Source of the DNA: Deltaproteobacteria bacterium
GTDB lineage: Bacteria > Desulfobacterota > Desulfarculia > Adiutricales > Adiutricaceae
Assembly (NCBI GenBank): GCA_031257955.1
Contig: JAIRNQ010000230.1
Span: 1 to 12,504, forward strand
DNA: 12,504 bases
Direction of reading: 5' to 3'
The notes beneath the pieces are model-generated. The model was given only the letters and a program-made list of their open reading frames with translations. It was not told the origin of the DNA and did not search any database. Below are positions 7,365-12,090 of this stretch, one piece after another; within the stretch, counting starts at the first letter, position 1; the number at the start of each line of letters is the position of its first letter. The position numbers and the translations under genes were made by a program.

Positions 7365-7506
7365 GGCCTCCAGCCCGGCCAAGGCCTCCACGCCGGCCAG
7401 GGCCTCCAGCCCCCCAGACCTCCACGCCGGCCAGGGCCTCCAGCCCCGGCCAAGCCTCCACGCCGGCCCAGGCCTCCACGCCGGCCAGGGCCTCCAGCCC
7501 GCCCAA
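7365..7506 (+). repeat. 18-bp GC-rich minisatellite, eight units
   Basis: Eight contiguous units of about 18 bp (16 to 19), each starting (GG)CCTCCA and ending GGCCAG/AA-like, lie between araD and the NCS2 permease; a degenerate ninth follows. Two variants, CTCCAGCCC and CTCCACGCC, alternate in the first six units, so the array partly behaves as a 36-bp dimer repeat. It lacks stop codons in several frames only because of its composition. No T-rich terminator for the arabinose unit is seen between 7335 and 7520. Confidence 0.9.
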
Positions 7507-7528
7507 GCCTCCTCCCACCCCAGCGTGG

Positions 7529-7580
7529 TAAAATAACCTTCGCGGAGGCCGTTTGGCCCCCGCCAAACGCTTTCGGAGGT
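7529..7580 (+). promoter_or_regulatory. Leader of the nucleobase permease: weak -10, hairpin, strong Shine-Dalgarno
   Basis: TAAAAT (7529-7534) is the only AT-rich -10-like site here; no good -35 lies at the right distance, so the promoter is tentative. It is followed by a perfect 8-bp stem, CGTTTGGC (7550-7557) pairing with GCCAAACG (7562-7569), loop CCCC. GGAGGT (7575-7580) is a strong ribosome-binding site seven bases before a TTG start. Confidence 0.4.
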
Positions 7581-7587
7581 AACGGCC

Positions 7588-9180
7588 TTGGGTTATCGAT
7601 TGGACGATCGTTTGCCGCTTTCGGCCCTTCTCTTGTACGGCCTGCAGTGGTGGGTGGTGACTTTGCCTTGCGTGGTCGTGACCGGCGTGGTGGTGGCCGG
7701 CCTCCATTACGGGGACGACTGGGCCAACCAGGCCCGCTACCTCCAAAAACTCTTCGCCGCCTCGGGCTTGATTTCCATCGCCCAGATCACCCTCGGCCAC
7801 CGCCTGCCCCTGGTCATCGGCCCGGCCACGGTCCTGATGGTCGGCTTGGCCGCCTCGGCCGGCGCTTCGGTTTCCGCCCTCTACACCTCCATGGCCCTGG
7901 GCGGGGCCCTCATGGCCATCCTGGGCTTCGCCAACCTCATGGCCGCCCTCCGGCGTTTTTTCACGGCCAGGATCGTGGCCGTAATCCTCATCCTCATCGC
8001 CTTCACCCTTAGCCCGGTCATAACCCGCCTGATCGTCGGCGGCGCCCATCCCGGTCCCTCCCTGGCCTTGGCCCTGGCCTTGCTTCTGGCCCTGGTCGCC
8101 TTAAACGAGGCCCTCAAGGGCGCCCTCAAAAGCCTGACCATGCCATTGGGCTTAATCGTCGGCACGATCGTCTATCGCCTCTGGCTCGGCGCCGGCCCCG
8201 CTGCCGCCGCGGCTGAGCGAACCGCCTTATCCGCCGGCCATTCCGCCGGCTATTCCGCCCCGGACCCCACCTGGCTGATCACCCCGACTTTTGAGGCCGG
8301 CCCGACCCTGGCCTTCGTTTTTTGCTTCCTGGCCCTAATCGTCAACGAACTGGGCTCGGTCGAGGCCGTGGGCCGCATGATCTCCGCCCCGGACATGGAC
8401 GGCCGGGTCAGGCGGGGAGTAGGGGTTACCGGACTGGGCAGCCTCTTTTCGGGCCTGCTTGGCGTCATCGGCCCGGTGGATTTTTCCATGAGCGCCGGTC
8501 TCATCGCCGCCACCGGCTGCGCCGCCAGGCTGGCCTTTATTCCGGCCGGCCTCGGGCTCTTGGCCTGCGCCTTCGCCCCTTGGTTCATCTCCCTACTGGT
8601 GGCCATCCCCCAGCCGGTCATGGGCGCCGTCCTCCTCTACGCCATGGTCTCCCAGCTGGCCGGCGGCCTGACCATGCTCACCACCGAACGGGCCATCTCC
8701 AACTACTCCCAGGGCGTGACCGTGGGCTTTCCCCTGATGGTGGGCCTCCTAATCGCTTTTGCCCCGCCCTCCGCCTTCCAATTCTTCCCCTCGATCCTGC
8801 GGCCCATTATCGGCAACGGTTTCGTCATGGGGGCCCTGATAGTTGTCCTTCTCGAACACGCCATCCTGAGACCGTCCAAACCCGCCCCCAGCCCAACCCC
8901 CACTGCCCAGGCGCCAAGCCAAACCCACCCTCCAGGTGACCCTCCAGGCCCCACTTCAGGCGCAAGCTCAAGCGCCACTTCAGGCGACGGCCCAGGCCCC
9001 AGTCCAGGCGCAAACTCAAGCGCCACTTCAGGCGACGGCCCAGGCCCCAGTCCAGGCGCAAGCCCAGGCGCAAACTCAAGCGCCACTTCAGGCGACGGCC
9101 CAGGCCCCACTTCAGGCGCAAGCTCAAGCGCCACTTCAGGCGACGGCCCAAACGACCATGACGATAAACAAATTCGTTAA
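7588..9180 (+). CDS. NCS2-family (uracil/xanthine-type) nucleobase permease with repetitive C-terminal tail
   Basis: Predicted inner-membrane nucleobase:cation symporter, 530 residues, started from TTG because of GGAGGT seven bases upstream and because LLLYGLQWWVV begins the first membrane segment. Family features are a first helix with GLQ (Gln20), LPLVIGPATVLMVG, INELGSVEAVGRMI-like NELGSVEAVGRMI, VDFSMSAGLIAATGCAARLA, and AIPQPVMGAVLLYAMVSQLAGG, which corresponds to the iPxPVxGG signature. The usual Gln-His of helix 1 is Gln-Trp here. After the last membrane segment (about residue 430) comes a hydrophilic tail of about 95 residues, of which 454-521 are four tandem repeats of a 16-residue Gly/Ser/Ala/Pro unit. 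The substrate cannot be told from sequence: uracil, xanthine or urate are all possible. It stands apart from the arabinose genes, separated by a minisatellite, so it is probably an independent unit. Confidence 0.85.
   Translation: MGYRLDDRLPLSALLLYGLQWWVVTLPCVVVTGVVVAGLHYGDDWANQARYLQKLFAASGLISIAQITLGHRLPLVIGPATVLMVGLAASAGASVSALYTSMALGGALMAILGFANLMAALRRFFTARIVAVILILIAFTLSPVITRLIVGGAHPGPSLALALALLLALVALNEALKGALKSLTMPLGLIVGTIVYRLWLGAGPAAAAAERTALSAGHSAGYSAPDPTWLITPTFEAGPTLAFVFCFLALIVNELGSVEAVGRMISAPDMDGRVRRGVGVTGLGSLFSGLLGVIGPVDFSMSAGLIAATGCAARLAFIPAGLGLLACAFAPWFISLLVAIPQPVMGAVLLYAMVSQLAGGLTMLTTERAISNYSQGVTVGFPLMVGLLIAFAPPSAFQFFPSILRPIIGNGFVMGALIVVLLEHAILRPSKPAPSPTPTAQAPSQTHPPGDPPGPTSGASSSATSGDGPGPSPGANSSATSGDGPGPSPGASPGANSSATSGDGPGPTSGASSSATSGDGPNDHDDKQIR
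8947..9150 (+). repeat. 48-bp in-frame coding repeat, four units
   Basis: This stretch encodes permease residues 454-521 as four tandem copies of a 16-residue unit of the form GP(T/S)(S/P)GA(S/N)SSATSGDGP. Units span 8947-8994, 8995-9042, 9043-9102 and 9103-9150. Unit 3 is 12 bp longer through an extra GASP-like quartet. The outer units carry PTS/GASSS, the inner ones PSP/GANSS, so the array is symmetrical. The reading frame is kept throughout and ends in a charged NDHDDKQIR tail. Confidence 0.95.
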
Positions 9181-9197
9181 CAATTCGGCCGCAATTC

Positions 9198-9250
9198 CGG
9201 CGACAATCCAATCGCCGTTCGCTAACAATCTGTTAGCATTTACGTTTTTA
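9198..9250 (+). terminator. Possible terminator after the NCS2 permease
   Basis: Two adjacent hairpins follow the stop: CGGCGA/TCGCCG (9198-9217, 8-nt loop) and GCTAACA/TGTTAGC (9221-9237, 3-nt loop). A T-run (9245-9249) comes seven bases after the second stem, so this is an imperfect intrinsic terminator. It is reasonable because a new promoter begins at 9258. Confidence 0.45.
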
Positions 9251-9257
9251 ATTCGCC

Positions 9258-9286
9258 TTGACTTAGATAAGACAAACGGCTATTAT
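9258..9286 (+). promoter_or_regulatory. Sigma-70-type promoter of the tRNA-Lys gene
   Basis: TTGACT (9258-9263) and TATTAT (9281-9286) are near-consensus -35 and -10 hexamers with an optimal 17-bp spacer. The predicted start falls near 9293, about nine bases before the mature tRNA 5' end. Confidence 0.85.
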
Positions 9287-9301
9287 CGATCTTTGGGGTA
9301 A

Positions 9302-9376
9302 GCGCCATTAGCTCAATGGTAGAGCAAATGACTCTTAATCATTAGGCTGTAGGTTCGAGTCCTACATGGCGCACCA
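9302..9376 (+). tRNA. tRNA-Lys(CUU), CCA end encoded
   Basis: A complete cloverleaf can be drawn by eye. The acceptor stem is GCGCCAT (9302-9308) with ATGGCGC (9366-9372). The D stem is GCTC/GAGC (9311-9325). The anticodon stem is AATGA/TCATT with loop CTCTTAA, giving anticodon CTT at 9334-9336, which reads AAG. The T stem is GTAGG/CCTAC with loop TTCGAGT, and the variable loop has 5 nt. The discriminator A and CCA (9374-9376) are encoded. The gene has its own promoter and terminator, and it marks the boundary between the GC-rich region and AT-richer DNA. Confidence 0.97.
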
Positions 9377-9475
9377 ATGATTTCAAGGGTTTATCTTAAA
9401 TATTTTTAATCGCCCATCTTCTTTCTTCTAACGTATTTCTAACATCTTGCGGCACGGCTTTTGCCCAAAGAAAAG

Positions 9476-9512
9476 GCCCATGGATAGAGAACTTTCCATG
9501 GGCTCTTTTTTT
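9476..9512 (+). terminator. Intrinsic terminator downstream of tRNA-Lys
   Basis: A perfect 9-bp stem pairs GCCCATGGA (9476-9484) with TCCATGGGC (9495-9503) around a 10-nt loop, followed two bases later by seven T (9506-9512). It lies 99 bases after the tRNA. The interval 9377-9475 is AT-richer and shows no gene. Confidence 0.9.
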
Positions 9513-9671
9513 GCCTATGCGGCAGCGGATGTAGGAAGGCGTTTAAGGTGGGATAAGGGTTCAAGGTGGGTTATAGGAATATTCTTTTCTCTATAAATTA
9601 CCCGTTGACGGCTATGTCCCGATCTTGTTTTTCGTCAAGCCCCTCATGTGGTGGGGAAATAAATATCAGCG
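9513..9671 (+). other. Gene-free spacer between two terminators
   Basis: I see no supportable ORF here. A short direct repeat (AAGGTGGG at about 9547 and 9563) and a TATAAA (9592-9597) without a matching -35 are the only notable elements. Because it ends in a good terminator, a small untranslated RNA is conceivable but is not shown. Confidence 0.5.
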
Positions 9672-9709
9672 AAAACGCCTGTGTCTCTGAAGGGTCACAG
9701 GCGTTTTTT
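9672..9709 (+). terminator. Strong intrinsic terminator before the antitoxin gene
   Basis: A perfect 12-bp stem pairs AAAACGCCTGTG (9672-9683) with CACAGGCGTTTT (9696-9707), continuing to T at 9709. It faces plus-strand transcription coming from the tRNA side and insulates the antitoxin promoter. It has no recognisable gene of its own upstream. Confidence 0.85.
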
Positions 9710-9721
9710 CGATTTGCAAGC

Positions 9722-9773
9722 AATTTTGAAAATTCTACTTTACCTTCACGACCTAATGGGTTATAATAAGGTC
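9722..9773 (+). promoter_or_regulatory. Promoter and candidate autoregulatory operators of the AbiEi-type gene
   Basis: TTTACC (9739-9744) and a perfect TATAAT (9762-9767) are separated by 17 bp, predicting a start near 9774. Two inverted repeats overlap this promoter: AATTTT/AAAATT (9722-9734) just upstream of the -35, and GACCT (9750-9754) with AGGTC (9769-9773) bracketing the -10. AbiEi antitoxins are known to repress their own promoter through inverted repeats, so these are candidate operators; binding is inferred. Confidence 0.65.
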
Positions 9774-9794
9774 ATGGAAGGACGGTCGCGCTTT

Positions 9795-10394
9795 ATGAAA
9801 AAAACAAAAACTGAAATTCTCAACGCGCTCTTATTGGAACAGAATGGGTTCCTGAAGACATCAGACGCAGTTGGAAACGGAATCTCAAAAACATATTTTA
9901 TGGATTTTGTGAAAAAATCCGGGCTTATCCGTGCGGCGCATGGCTTATATAAGTCGCGGGACGCCTGGGACGACGGAATGTTCGTCATTCAGGTACGCTA
10001 CCCCGAAATCGTATTTTCTCATGAAACCGCTCTGTATCTATTAAAACTCGCCGACCGTGAGCCGACAAACTATTCTGTCACGATGAAGACCGGGAAAAAC
10101 GCGACGGGCTTGACGAACCAAGGAACCAAAGTTTACAAGATTCGTGATACGCTCTTTGAAGAAGGACTCACGACAATGCCCTCTCCCGCCGGGAATACGC
10201 TGCGGGCATACAATGCGGAGCGGACAATTTGCGACCTGTTCCGCAGCCGCAGAAATGTCGAAATTCAAACCTTGCAGTCGGCAGTCAAGGAGTATCTGCG
10301 GCGCGAAACAAAGAATATTCCACAGCTTCTCCGCTACGCCAAGGGGCTGTCGGTTGAGAAGGCTGTGCGATGGTATCTGGAGGCGCTTCTATGA
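9795..10394 (+). CDS. abiEi: AbiEi-type antitoxin / transcriptional regulator, orphaned
   Basis: Probable antitoxin of a type IV (AbiE) toxin-antitoxin system: a cytoplasmic protein with an N-terminal winged-helix DNA-binding region and a C-terminal antitoxin domain. The frame is open from 9681, but I chose ATG 9795 (199 residues). The promoter predicts transcription from about 9774, GGAAGGA (9776-9782) precedes this ATG, and MKKTKTEILNALLLEQNGFL matches family N-termini as remembered. Family marks are GISKTYFMDFVKKSGLIRAA, HGLYKSRDAWDD, FSHETALYLLKL(A)DREP, YNAERTICDLFRSR, and LQSAVKEYLRR. It is clearly AT-richer than the genes before the tRNA, suggesting transfer. Its partner toxin survives only as a fragment starting in the overlapping ATGA, so this gene is either a relic or has been kept as a repressor or anti-addiction protein. 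Confidence 0.88.
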   Translation: MKKTKTEILNALLLEQNGFLKTSDAVGNGISKTYFMDFVKKSGLIRAAHGLYKSRDAWDDGMFVIQVRYPEIVFSHETALYLLKLADREPTNYSVTMKTGKNATGLTNQGTKVYKIRDTLFEEGLTTMPSPAGNTLRAYNAERTICDLFRSRRNVEIQTLQSAVKEYLRRETKNIPQLLRYAKGLSVEKAVRWYLEALL

Positions 10395-10519
10395 TTCACA
10401 CATCACGGCAGTTGAAGACATTGATTCGTAAAAGTTCAGCCCCCATAACGAAAAACCCGGCTTTTGGCCGGGTTTTTTTGTGCCCTCCAGCCCAACTCTC
10501 TGGCAAAGTCCTGACTTAG
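10391..10519 (+). pseudogene. abiEii: 5' remnant of an AbiEii-type nucleotidyltransferase toxin gene
   Basis: An ATG overlaps the antitoxin stop (ATGA), the normal arrangement of abiEi-abiEii pairs. It encodes MIHTSRQLKTLIRKSS, which matches the usual start of AbiEii toxins (MIKTSRQLKDLIRN-like, from memory). After about codon 16 (near 10438) the similarity ends: the frame runs through an intrinsic terminator and stops at 10519 after 42 codons. The whole nucleotidyltransferase domain (normally about 250-300 residues) is missing, so no active toxin can be made. Confidence 0.8.
10451..10479 (+). terminator. Intrinsic terminator of the antitoxin transcript
   Basis: An 11-bp stem pairs AAAAACCCGGC (10451-10461) with GCCGGGTTTTT (10467-10477), loop TTTTG, ending in seven T (10473-10479). 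It begins about 12 bases after the recognisable toxin fragment ends, so the deletion joined the toxin 5' end directly to a terminator. Confidence 0.92.
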
Positions 10520-10737
10520 CCTACCGAGCGGCAAGCCTGGCCCTGGCCACAACAGTAACGTTCAAGCCAAGCCCAGGTCAAAGGCCGGACTTAGCCTTCC
10601 AGACGGTTCCTCGGGCCATGGGCAGAACCAAAACCATCGGGTCAGCTTTGGGGCTATGACCGGACTTAGTCTACCGAGTGGCAAGCAGGGCCAAGGTCGC
10701 AACTTGAGCGTTCAAGCCAAGCCCAGGTCAAAGGTCG
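10513..10737 (+). repeat. Three 75-bp monomers at the head of copy A
   Basis: Monomers start at 10513, 10588 and 10663, each with GACTTAG, and a degenerate fourth start (GACTCTTT) falls exactly 75 bp later at 10738. Monomers 1 and 3 are most alike (shared CTACCGAG, GGCAAGC, GTTCAAGCCAAGCCCAGGTC); monomer 2 is diverged. This indicates an ancestral 75-bp tandem array that was later amplified as a 545-bp unit. Confidence 0.88.
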
Positions 10738-10936
10738 GACTCTTTGGGTCTTGTGGAGAACAATTCCAGCCGCCTTAAGCGGCCAAGCGCAATGGGTCTA
10801 GTTCTCGGTTCTATCTTGGGCTCGCAACTTTCTGGGCAAAGCACCGAGCTTTAACCCTGGCCCAAGGCCAGAGAAGCCAAAAGAGGCGATAGCGTTGCGA
10901 GAACGCTCCCCCCAAAACGAAAGAACGATTATTGTT

Positions 10937-10983
10937 GGATCATTTTAGCGCACTGGTGTGGGACATACCTCTCGCGTTCAAGC
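10937..10983 (+). repeat. Invariant 47-bp block, copy A
   Basis: This block is identical at all 47 positions to 11483-11529, whereas flanking sequence differs frequently. It runs from GGATCATTTTAGCGCACTGG to CTCGCGTTCAAGC. Inside it GGTGTG and CATACC can pair (one G-U) around GGA, and its end TCGCGTT pairs with AACGCGA (10996-11002) beyond the block. Confidence 0.9.
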
Positions 10984-11057
10984 CGCTCCTGGAAAAACGC
11001 GACTTGGGAATTATGGGACCAGCCCTAGATTTCTGGCCAGCCATAGCGTAAAGACCG

Positions 11058-11282
11058 GACTTAGTCTACCGAGCGGCAAGCATGGCCGAGGTCGCAATTT
11101 GAGCGTTCAAGCCAGCACTTGGTCATAGGCCGGACTTAGCCTTCCAGGCGGTTACCTGGGCCGAGGGCAGAACCAAAGCCATCGGGTCAGCTTTGGGGCA
11201 TAGACCAAACTTAGTCTACCCAGCGGCAAGCATGGCCGAGGTCGCAATTTGAGCGTTCAAGCCAGGCCCAGGTCATAGGCCG
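11058..11282 (+). repeat. Three 75-bp monomers at the head of copy B
   Basis: Monomers start at 11058, 11133 and 11208 (the last beginning AACTTAG), with the degenerate fourth start at 11283. Spacing is again exactly 75 bp, and each monomer is most similar to the one in the same position of copy A. The block therefore duplicated as a whole and did not expand monomer by monomer. Confidence 0.88.
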
Positions 11283-11482
11283 GACTCTTTTGGTCTTGGG
11301 GGAGCAATCCCGGCCACCTTAAGCGGCCAAGCACGTTAAGCACTAGTTCTCGCTTGCGTCTTGGTCTCGCAACTTTCGGGGCAAAGCCTGAAGCCATAAC
11401 CCTGGCCCAAGGCCCGAGAACACAAAAGAAGCGACAGCGTGGCGAAAACGTGTCCTCCCAAAACGGAGGAACGATTATTTCG

Positions 11483-11529
11483 GGATCATTTTAGCGCACT
11501 GGTGTGGGACATACCTCTCGCGTTCAAGC
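11483..11529 (+). repeat. Invariant 47-bp block, copy B
   Basis: Exact duplicate of 10937-10983. The outer stem TCGCGTT (11518-11524) with AACGCGA (11544-11550) is also preserved here, although the sequence between the arms differs in sequence and by one or two bases in length from copy A. Confidence 0.9.
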
Positions 11530-11741
11530 GGTGCCTGGATAAAAACGCGACTTGGGAATTTTGGGGTCAACCCTTTCGGGGGTTTTGGCCTCAGTTTGTT
11601 TATGGCTCATCGCGCCCGTGGGGTATCCGGACAAAACTGGCCAAAAGCCAAGCGCCTGGGAGCGGGGATTTTGGGCATTCGGGATACGAACGGGCGAACT
11701 TGAAGGCACAAGTAAGGTCTGGCTGGGGCATTTCGGCCCAT

Positions 11742-11758
11742 GGATCCCGCGGGGATCC
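11742..11758 (+). repeat. Perfect 7-bp inverted repeat
   Basis: GGATCCC (11742-11748) and GGGATCC (11752-11758) flank the triplet GCG. It is a compact palindrome containing two GGATCC sites, with no T-run. Function unknown. Confidence 0.8.
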
Positions 11759-11999
11759 GTAAGTCTCTCACGGCGACGGGCCCAGGACCCAATCCAGTAT
11801 GCCCAGCCGTACGTCATGGGCCAAGCGCAGTACCAAGGAATGGGTCTTTAGTCTGGGATCGTGCCTTGGGGAGTCCCGGGAAGGCCAACGGGGCATGGAC
11901 GGAAGAACCAGGCGGCGGCTTAGAGGTTCGGTCAGAAAGCCAATAACCGCACTGGGTGGAAAGAAAGGACTGGTAGCCGGAGTGCCATCGCGGGGCCGT

Positions 12000-12043
12000 A
12001 AGGCCTGAGCCTCGGCCCAAGGCCAGAGGGAAACCAAAAGAGC
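12000..12043 (+). repeat. Partial third echo of the long repeat
   Basis: The order AAGGCCTGAGCC, CGGCCCAAGGCCAGAG, AAACCAAAAGAG parallels 11383-11431 in copy B and the same part of copy A (GGCCCAAGGCCAGAG followed by CCAAAAGAG). It is the clearest part of a degraded third copy; AATGGGTCT near 11838 may be another piece. Confidence 0.55.
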
Positions 12044-12067
12044 CCCATCGTCAGGGTTCAGGATCAG

Positions 12068-12090
12068 CTTGGCTAGCCGGTCTAGCCAAG
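12068..12090 (+). other. Perfect 9-bp stem-loop in gene-free DNA
   Basis: CTTGGCTAG (12068-12076) pairs perfectly with CTAGCCAAG (12082-12090) around CCGGT. No T-run follows, so it is not an ordinary intrinsic terminator. It could be a protein-binding palindrome or part of an RNA fold. Confidence 0.75.

Larger units (their letters stand above)
10513..11057 (+). repeat. Long tandem repeat, copy A (545 bp)
   Basis: First copy of a unit that recurs with a constant offset of 545-546 bp. It opens with three 75-bp monomers (10513-10737) and continues with about 320 bp containing CTTAAGCGGCCAAGC, a CTGGCC/GGCCAG hairpin (near 10857-10871), the GAACGATTATT motif and a 47-bp invariant block. No frame of 60 codons or more is open on either strand, and stops interrupt the 75-bp units. 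I therefore consider it noncoding. Both boundaries are set by comparison with copy B. Confidence 0.9.
11058..11592 (+). repeat. Long tandem repeat, copy B
   Basis: Second copy of the unit, directly abutting copy A in the same orientation. It again starts with three 75-bp monomers (11058-11282) followed by the same order of motifs. Landmarks fall 545-546 bp after those of copy A: GACTTAG starts at 10513/11058 and 10663/11208, and the invariant block starts at 10937/11483. Small substitutions are spread throughout, so the duplication is not brand new. Similarity fades near 11560-11592. Confidence 0.88.

Noticed and set aside
7354..8049. Minus-strand ORF across the 18-bp minisatellite
   Set aside because: A shadow of the permease gene and of the stop-free repeat; its product is a simple Gly/Leu/Glu/Ala repeat with no start signal.
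8703..9301. Overlapping ORFs in other frames over the NCS2 tail (Gln/Ala- and Leu/Arg-rich products)
   Set aside because: They arise because the 48-bp repeat has no stops in those frames. The permease frame has the membrane domain, the start signal and a natural stop.
9377..9470. Integrase 3' end on the minus strand next to the tRNA
   Set aside because: A short frame reading towards the tRNA exists but lacks a start, runs through the terminator hairpin and shows no tyrosine-recombinase motif. No duplicated tRNA 3' end was seen further right.
10513..11282. Tandem 25-residue protein repeats (75 bp equals 25 codons)
   Set aside because: Stops occur in each frame on both strands within the monomers, for example TGA after GCAATT on the plus strand and TAA in the CTTAG start on the minus strand.
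10513..11592. CRISPR array
   Set aside because: Units are 75 bp, contiguous and similar along their whole length, with no unique spacers of constant size and no cas genes.
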